From contig BNCN01000001.1 of assembly GCA_014656495.1 (NCBI GenBank), positions 806,001 through 870,000 of the forward strand: a stretch of 64,000 bases of DNA. Direction: 5' to 3'. Positions 59,162 through 64,000 of the stretch are shown here, piece by piece. The notes beneath the pieces were generated by a model. The model searched no databases, was not told the origin of the DNA, and saw nothing but the letters and a program-made list of their open reading frames with translations. Position 1 is the first letter of the stretch; each line of letters starts with the position of its first letter. This stretch comes from Comamonas sp. KCTC 72670. Its GTDB lineage: Bacteria > Myxococcota > Myxococcia > Myxococcales > Myxococcaceae. The position numbers and the translations under genes are program-made.

Positions 59162-59699
59162 GACGGGCTCCCGCGCCGCGCGTGGCGGAGAACAGGCGCT
59201 TCAGGTCGATGAGGTGGATGAGCTGCCGGTCCTGCGTGAAGACTTCCATCACCGCGCCCTCGGCGCGCACGCGCGCCGCCTCCACCGCGCTCACCGGCAG
59301 CGTGGTGGGCCGGGGAATGGCCTCGCAGTCCAGCGCGCACAGCTCGCCGTCCCCGCGGTCCACCACCAGCAGCACCGCCGGGTCCTGCCGCCAGCCATGG
59401 CCGCCCAGCAGCGACGCCAGGCTGAGCGCGGCCAGCACCTGGCCCTGGAAGCGCAGCACCCCGACGACGTGCGGCGCCGACAGCGGCACCGCCGACACCA
59501 TCTTCAGGGGCAGCGCCGCCCGCAGCGACTCCAGGGAGAGCGCGTAACGCTCCTCGCCGAGCGGGAACTCGGCGATCCAATGGACCGCCTCCTCCACGGC
59601 GCTCTCGCCCTGCTCTCGCAGGCGGGCCGCGCGCCGCTCCAACAGCTCGCGCGCCTCCGCCTCCTGGCTCTCTTCCAACGTCCGCGGGGTGACCTTCAT
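59151..59699 (-). CDS. cheW: CheW-type coupling protein
   Basis: A 182-aa CheW, a little longer than usual because of a 45-residue charged helix at the start (ESQEAEARELLERRAARLRE). The CheW fold follows: FPLGEERYALSLESLRAALP, then VLRFQGQVLAALSLASLLGG, then LLVVDRGDGELCALDC. It links the MCP to CheA. Its start overlaps the cheR stop by 4 bp (ATGA). Confidence 0.9.
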   Translation of the reverse strand: MKVTPRTLEESQEAEARELLERRAARLREQGESAVEEAVHWIAEFPLGEERYALSLESLRAALPLKMVSAVPLSAPHVVGVLRFQGQVLAALSLASLLGGHGWRQDPAVLLVVDRGDGELCALDCEAIPRPTTLPVSAVEAARVRAEGAVMEVFTQDRQLIHLIDLKRLFSATRGAGARHAR

Positions 59700-60931
59700 T
59701 CGAGCGCCCCCTGGTTGAGGTAGGCGTCAGCGGACGCCTGGTAGAATCGCGCGGGCAGGGCCTCGGGCCCATCCACGAGTTGGTCGGGCGGCAGGCGCTC
59801 CGCGCGCGTGCGCAGCGCCCGCATCAGCGGCACGGCGCCCTCACGCGCCCCGGAGCGCTCCCGCAGCAGGGCCAGCTCCAGCAGGCCCGGAAGGTAGTCC
59901 GGCGCCTGACGCACCAGCGCCTCCAGCACGGAGGAGGCTCCCACCTCGTCCCCCTCCTCGATGCGCTCCAGCGCCGTCAGGTGCTGCCGGGTGGGCGGAG
60001 GCGGCGGCGCCACGGCCACCTCCCGCGCCGGAGCGGCCACCGGAGGCGGGGGGCGGCGCACGGGCGCCACCGGGGGACGGGGCGCGGCGGCGCGGGCCGC
60101 GGCGGCGGCGCGGGCGTTCAGCTCCTCGGGCGTGAGCAGCCGGAAGGCCTGCAGCTCCGGGGGCCCTTCGCGGACCATGCCCGCGGGGACGCGGTCCACC
60201 TCGACGGCGCCCAGGAAGAGCCAGCCGCCGGGGTTGAGCGTGCGCGACAGGAGGGTGATGGCCGCGTCACGCGCGGCGGGGGTGAAGTACGTGAGCACGT
60301 TGCGGCAGAGGATGAAGTCGAAGCGGCCGAAGCGCTCGGGCAGCGGCGCCAGCAGGTTCGCCTGGGCGAAGGTGGTGATGCGGCGGACGGCGGGAAGGAT
60401 GGTGACCTCGCGCTCGCCCGTCTCCGTGTAGAGCGGGAAGAGGCGCGGCGCCGACTCGCGGCGGGACCAGGTGCCGTAGGTGGCGCGGCGCGCGGCCTCC
60501 AGGCTGGCCTCGTGGATGTCGGTGCCCAGCACCTCCACGGGAAAGCCGTGGGGCACGGACGCCTGGAGACACGCGGCCAGCGAGTACGTCTCCTCGCCGG
60601 AGGCACACCCCGCGCTCCAGCCGCGCAGGGCCAGGCTGCCGCGCTGGAGCACCGCGGGCACGGCCTCGCGGGAGAGGAAGCGGAAGTGCTCCGGGTGGCG
60701 GAAGAAGTACGTCTCCCCCACCAGGATGGCCTTCACCAGCACGGTGGCCAGCGTGGAGCTGGGGTAGAGCAGCTCTCCCAGCAGGTCCGCCGGGGTGCGC
60801 CCGCGCGCCAGCTCCGAGCGCATGACGCGGTCCACCGCCTCCGCGGCGATGGCGTCCTCACGAAAGCCGGTGATGGCGGCCACCACCTCCCGCGCGCGGG
60901 TGAGGAGGCGCGGGTCGAGCTCGCCGCTCAT
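59696..60931 (-). CDS. cheR: Chemotaxis methyltransferase CheR with helical C-terminal extension
   Basis: A 411-aa enzyme starting MSGELDPRLLTRAREVVAA. A CheR N-terminal helical domain is followed by the methyltransferase: VGETYFFRHPEHFRFL, GWSAGCASGEETYSLA and FDFILCRNVLTYFTP. After a Pro/Ala linker (~275-320), a TPR-like helical tail (ALERIEEGDEVGASSVLEAL) may bind partners. It methylates MCP glutamates. The upstream frame to 61258 is not coding. The start overlaps the stop of the REC-CheW gene. Confidence 0.93.
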   Translation of the reverse strand: MSGELDPRLLTRAREVVAAITGFREDAIAAEAVDRVMRSELARGRTPADLLGELLYPSSTLATVLVKAILVGETYFFRHPEHFRFLSREAVPAVLQRGSLALRGWSAGCASGEETYSLAACLQASVPHGFPVEVLGTDIHEASLEAARRATYGTWSRRESAPRLFPLYTETGEREVTILPAVRRITTFAQANLLAPLPERFGRFDFILCRNVLTYFTPAARDAAITLLSRTLNPGGWLFLGAVEVDRVPAGMVREGPPELQAFRLLTPEELNARAAAAARAAAPRPPVAPVRRPPPPVAAPAREVAVAPPPPPTRQHLTALERIEEGDEVGASSVLEALVRQAPDYLPGLLELALLRERSGAREGAVPLMRALRTRAERLPPDQLVDGPEALPARFYQASADAYLNQGALE

Positions 60932-61794
60932 GCGCTCCGCCTGGCCTCCGCGGCCTCCAGCATCGACGGCAGCTCCCGCAGCAGCCCCCGTGAGATGAAG
61001 ACGCGCGGATCCAGGATGGGCAACGAGCGCCCGCCCTGCCGCAGCATGCCGATGAGCCCCTCGCGCAGCAGGCCATGGTCGGCGCCGCCCACGCGCTCGC
61101 GCCGGTCGATGTCCTCCGACGCGTACTCCTCCGGGTCCTTCACCGTGTCCACCGCCAGCGCCAGCGACACGCCCTCCGACTCGATGACGACGAGCATGCG
61201 CTCCACGCGCGACACCTTGTGCTCCACGCCCAGGCGGCACGCCACGTCCAGCACGCACAGCGCCGAGCCCCGGACCTCCACGTACTCCCGCAGGTAGGCG
61301 GGCCCGGTGGGCAGCGGCCGGGTCGCCGGGTGCAGCAGCACCTCCCGCACCGCGTCCAGCGGGATGGCGAACTCCAGCTCCCCCACCGTCAGGCGCAGGG
61401 CCAGCAGCGAGCCGGTGCGCGCGCGCTGCCGGGCGCTCGCCATGGCCTCGCCCACCGTCTGCAGCAGTTCGTCCGCGCGGAAGGGCTTGGCCAGGAACGT
61501 CTCCGCCCCCAGCCCCAGGCAGGCCTCGGCGCGCGACTTCTCCGAGGAGATGATGATGACGGGGATGCCCGCGGTGGCGGGGTCCGCCTTCATCCGCTGG
61601 AGGACCTCGTCCCCGTCCATCTCCGGCATGGACAGGTCCAGCAGCACCGCCGCCGGCTGCAGGCGCCCCACCTTCTCCAGGGCCTCGCGGCCGTTGCTGG
61701 CGGTGTGGATGGTGTAGTGGCCGGAGAGGATGGCCCGCTCCAGCGCGAGAATCGCGTCGCTGTCGTCGACGAGCAGCAGGGACGGCAGGCTCAC
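60928..61794 (-). CDS. REC-CheW fusion (inverted CheV)
   Basis: A 288-aa protein. Residues 1-120 are a receiver with D53 in VLLDLSMPEMDG, KPF at 103-105 and SLLLVDDSDA at the start. Residues ~128-285 are a CheW domain (LLALRLTVGELEFAIPLDAV, ALCVLDVACRLGV, MLVVIESEGVSLALAVDTV). Classical CheV has the reverse order, CheW then REC. It probably couples CheA to the receptor in a phosphorylation-dependent way. It is 5 bp after the response regulator gene. Confidence 0.9.
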   Translation of the reverse strand: MSLPSLLLVDDSDAILALERAILSGHYTIHTASNGREALEKVGRLQPAAVLLDLSMPEMDGDEVLQRMKADPATAGIPVIIISSEKSRAEACLGLGAETFLAKPFRADELLQTVGEAMASARQRARTGSLLALRLTVGELEFAIPLDAVREVLLHPATRPLPTGPAYLREYVEVRGSALCVLDVACRLGVEHKVSRVERMLVVIESEGVSLALAVDTVKDPEEYASEDIDRRERVGGADHGLLREGLIGMLRQGGRSLPILDPRVFISRGLLRELPSMLEAAEARRSA

Positions 61795-61799
61795 GGCGG

Positions 61800-62186
61800 T
61801 CAGGCCTTGGTGAGGAACTGACGGACGGTCTCCGTCAGCTCGTGGTGGGACACAGGCTTCTGGATGAAGGCGTTGGCGCCGGCCTCGGTGCCGCGCTGCC
61901 GCAGGTCCACGTTCTTCTCCGCCGTCAGCAGGAGGATGGGGACCGAGCGCACCTGCGGCATCGCGCTGGCCCGGACCTCCTTCACGAAGGTGATGCCGTC
62001 CATCCCCGGCATGTTGATGTCCGCGATGACCAGGCTCACCGGCACCAGCCGGAGAATCTGAAGCCCCCGCGCCGCATCGTCGGCCTCGACGGTCGAGACC
62101 TTCAGGTTCATCAAGTAGATTTTGACGATGTTGCGAACCGTCGGGCTGTCGTCCACCAGCAAGACGTTGGTGCTGTGGGTGCTCAC
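61800..62186 (-). CDS. CheY-like response regulator
   Basis: A 128-aa receiver, GTG 62186 (protein VSTHSTNVLLVDDSPTVRN), GGAG upstream. D56 lies in LVIADINMPGMDG, the Thr switch in ILLLTAEKN and the Lys in FIQKPVSHHE. First gene of the Che operon. Probably the diffusible output of CheA. The 180 bp before it hold the operon promoter. Confidence 0.92.
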   Translation of the reverse strand: MSTHSTNVLLVDDSPTVRNIVKIYLMNLKVSTVEADDAARGLQILRLVPVSLVIADINMPGMDGITFVKEVRASAMPQVRSVPILLLTAEKNVDLRQRGTEAGANAFIQKPVSHHELTETVRQFLTKA

Positions 62187-62336
62187 TGTGCGGCGGCTCC
62201 TGCGCAGGCCCGCGACGTGCGGAACGTCCTGCGAAACGTTCACGACTCTACCGTGAGGGCTCTCACGTGAGAACAGGGGGGCGGCCCGGCCCGGTATCCA
62301 GCCGGGCAGGCGGGTGTCGGATGACCTATGGGGCTG

Positions 62337-62364
62337 TCCCCCGAGCCCGGAGGCTCTCGGGGGA
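62337..62364 (-). terminator. Terminator hairpin of fabI
   Basis: TCCCCCGAG (62337-62345) and CTCGGGGGA (62356-62364) pair perfectly around a 10-base loop, 3 bp after the fabI stop codon. Confidence 0.7.
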
Positions 62365-62367
62365 CGC

Positions 62368-63198
62368 CTACTCGGCGGCGGGCTTGGAGCCGGGCTGGGC
62401 GGGGGCCGCGGCGGCCTCGGGCGGCACCGGGGGCGCGCCAATGGCGTGGTAGCCACCGTCCACGTGGATCATTTCGCCCGTGGTGGAGGGCAGCCAGTCG
62501 GACAGCATGGCGCAGGCCGTGCGGGCCACCAGGTCATGGCTGTCCTTGGCGCTCCAGCCCAGGGGCGCCTGGGTGCCCCAGCCCTGCTCCAGGGCCTTGA
62601 AGCCCGGGATTCCCTTGGCCGCGATGGTGGCCAGGGGCCCCGCGGCCAGCGCGTTGACGCGGATGCCCTTGGGCCCCAGGTCGCGCGCCAGGTAGCGCAC
62701 CGTGGCCTCCAGGGCCGCCTTGCACACGCCCATCCAGTCGTAGATGGGCCAGGCGACGCGGTTGTCGAAGTCCAGCGTGACGATGGAGCCCCCCTGCGTC
62801 ATCAGCGGCATGCACGCCACCGCCAGCTCCTTCAGGGAGAACGTGGAGATGCGGAACGCCGTCTGTGCACTTTCCCACGGCGTGTTGAGAAAGTTGCCGC
62901 CCAAAGCATCCTCGGGCGCATACGCGATGGAGTGCAGCACGCCGTCCAGCCGGTCCCAGCGCTGCCGCAGCGACGCGGTGAGCGCGGTGAAGTGCTCCGG
63001 GTTGGTGACGTCCAGCTCCAGCACCTCGAGCCCGGGCTTGAGGCGCTTGGCGCTCCGCTCGGTGAGCGACTTCGCCCGGCCAAAGCCGGTGAGGAGGATT
63101 TCCGCGCCTTGCGCCAGCGCGTGCTCGGCGATGCCATAGGCCAGGGACTGGGGGGTGAGCACCCCGGTGATGAGGAGCTTCTTGCCTTGGAGCAGCAT
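62368..63198 (-). CDS. fabI: Enoyl-ACP reductase FabI (InhA-like)
   Basis: A 276-aa short-chain dehydrogenase that does the last step of fatty-acid elongation. The NAD-binding loop is LITGVLTPQSLAYGIAEHAL. The active-site Tyr and Lys are spaced as in FabI/InhA in IYDWMGVCKAALEATVRYLA. NALAAGPLATIAAKGIPGF follows. The Tyr-DWM-x2-CK form is nearer to actinobacterial InhA than to E. coli FabI. There is a ~20-residue Ala/Pro tail. It is divergent from sucA across 211 bp. Confidence 0.93.
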   Translation of the reverse strand: MLLQGKKLLITGVLTPQSLAYGIAEHALAQGAEILLTGFGRAKSLTERSAKRLKPGLEVLELDVTNPEHFTALTASLRQRWDRLDGVLHSIAYAPEDALGGNFLNTPWESAQTAFRISTFSLKELAVACMPLMTQGGSIVTLDFDNRVAWPIYDWMGVCKAALEATVRYLARDLGPKGIRVNALAAGPLATIAAKGIPGFKALEQGWGTQAPLGWSAKDSHDLVARTACAMLSDWLPSTTGEMIHVDGGYHAIGAPPVPPEAAAAPAQPGSKPAAE

Positions 63199-63409
63199 GG
63201 AGACGGCCTCTTGCGGGAAGGGGAAAAGGACGAAACGCGCTCTCTAGCATTCCTTCTGGAAGGAACGGTTGAAGTTGCGCTCACGCCGCGCATGAATCCA
63301 CCTGCTCCCCTGCAGGTGGTGTGACTTATCGCCCGCCGGGCAACCGCGACAAAAAGGTGCTGCGAAAACCCCCCAACGGGGCGCCCTTCCAGTAAAAGAC
63401 GACACCGCC
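63199..63409. promoter_or_regulatory. Divergent promoter region of fabI and sucA
   Basis: These 211 bp separate two divergent genes, so both promoters lie here. I cannot assign -35/-10 boxes. No reading frame is likely. Confidence 0.4.
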
Positions 63410-64000
63410 ATGGCGAATTTCCAGGACACGTTCCTTTCCGGCGCCAACATCGACTTCATCGAGGGCCTCTACGCCCGATACCTGGAGGACCCCGCCAGCG
63501 TGGATGCGAGCTGGCGCGAGGTCTTCGACCGCAGCAACGGCGCCGGCCGACCCATCTTCAGCACCAAGCTGCTGGAGCCGGCACCGGCTCCCGCCGCGAG
63601 CAAGGCGAACGGAAAGGCCGCCAAGGCCCAGGCCCCCGCCGCGGCGCCGGTGGCGGCCCCTGTCGCCGCCGCGCCCTCGCAGGACGTCGCGGCGCTGCAG
63701 GCCCGCGTGGACCACGTCATCTTCGCCTTCCGCCTGCGCGGCCACCTGCGCGCCAAGCTGGATCCGCTCGGCCGCGCGCGCCCCGCGCTGGAGCACGTGG
63801 CGGACGTGGGCCTGGTGGATGACAGCCACTTCACCGACGCCGAGGCCCAGCAGCTCGTGGAGACCAACGGCGTGTTCGGCGACCAGCGCGTGCGCCTGGG
63901 CGACCTGCTGGCGCGCCTGCGCCGCACGTACACGGACACCATCGGCATCGAGTACATGCACATGCTCGACAGCCAGCGCCGCCGCTGGCTGATGCACCGG
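63410..64000 (+). CDS. sucA: 2-oxoglutarate dehydrogenase E1 component (5' part)
   Basis: The first 197 residues are present; the gene runs out of the window. It begins MANFQDTFLSGANIDFIEGL, with YARYLEDPASVDASWREVF, the typical E1 start that binds E2. A Pro/Ala linker follows, then RVDHVIFAFRLRGHLRAKLD and GIEYMHMLDSQRRRWLMH, which are OdhA/SucA marks. It works in the TCA cycle. Confidence 0.94.
   Translation, partial: MANFQDTFLSGANIDFIEGLYARYLEDPASVDASWREVFDRSNGAGRPIFSTKLLEPAPAPAASKANGKAAKAQAPAAAPVAAPVAAAPSQDVAALQARVDHVIFAFRLRGHLRAKLDPLGRARPALEHVADVGLVDDSHFTDAEAQQLVETNGVFGDQRVRLGDLLARLRRTYTDTIGIEYMHMLDSQRRRWLMHR

Overview
The window is very GC-rich DNA (roughly 68-70 % by eye) with the gene content and style of a myxobacterium of the Myxococcaceae (Myxococcus, Corallococcus or Pyxidicoccus). 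Evidence: a Hanks-type Ser/Thr kinase, many two-component and chemosensory genes, a DUF2378-type protein (a family centred on myxobacteria), several Asp/Ala/Gly-linker or kelch lipoproteins, and strong third-position GC bias. This assignment is inferred from gene style, not from a marker gene. I saw no rRNA, tRNA or CRISPR array.

Layout. 0.25-4.6 kb: a large ASH/HYDIN-repeat lipoprotein with a vWA-like end, then a Ser/Thr kinase. 4.6-7.5 kb (minus): a GFA-type protein, then a PhnD-like solute-binding protein, a TerB-like protein and TtcA in one probable operon. 7.6-12.3 kb: RNase D, an M1 aminopeptidase lipoprotein and an O-methyltransferase. 12.3-18.4 kb is an accessory stretch: a Cys-patterned helical protein, an SGNH-like lipoprotein, a small Cys-rich lipoprotein, strong hairpins, YqeY, an unrecognised 794-aa protein and a membrane-anchored protein. 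18.4-24.0 kb: M32 carboxypeptidase, an unknown protein, a GAF histidine kinase with a coupled small protein, and release factor 3. 24.1-29.0 kb: RidA, a three-HhH protein, a secreted lipase and a 14-repeat kelch lipoprotein. 29.4-33.6 kb: a three-gene ABC-2 exporter and an Rsm22-like methyltransferase. 33.8-38.8 kb: prolyl aminopeptidase, a YhfC-like protease, an M20 peptidase, a response regulator, a GYF/J-like/PilZ fusion and a 36-aa membrane protein. 38.9-45.3 kb: PAS-GAF histidine kinase, ferredoxin-reductase-like protein, PlsC-like acyltransferase, THUMP methyltransferase and an RluA-family pseudouridine synthase.

45.3-47.7 kb is the most fluid part: an IS630-family element with a frameshifted transposase, a large perfect inverted repeat, a small secreted Cys-rich protein, and degenerate tandem copies of the 3' end of a methyltransferase gene. 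48.5-54.2 kb: Nfu-type protein, DUF2378 pair, a GNAT-like protein and clpS-clpA. 54.3-62.2 kb (minus) is a complete chemosensory operon: response regulator, REC-CheW, CheR, CheW, CheA-REC, CheB and one MCP, joined mostly by start/stop overlaps. 62.4-64 kb: fabI and the 5' part of sucA, divergently transcribed.

The Che operon codes for one whole signalling pathway: the MCP would control CheA through the two CheW domains, CheR and CheB would adapt the receptor, and the receiver domains carry the output. No flagellar genes are near, so the output may be gliding or gene regulation. No single new defence or metabolic system can be proven here. The best leads are the duplicated gene tail with its neighbouring hairpin, the 794-aa protein, the Cys-patterned helical protein, and the REC-CheW and GYF-J-PilZ fusions.
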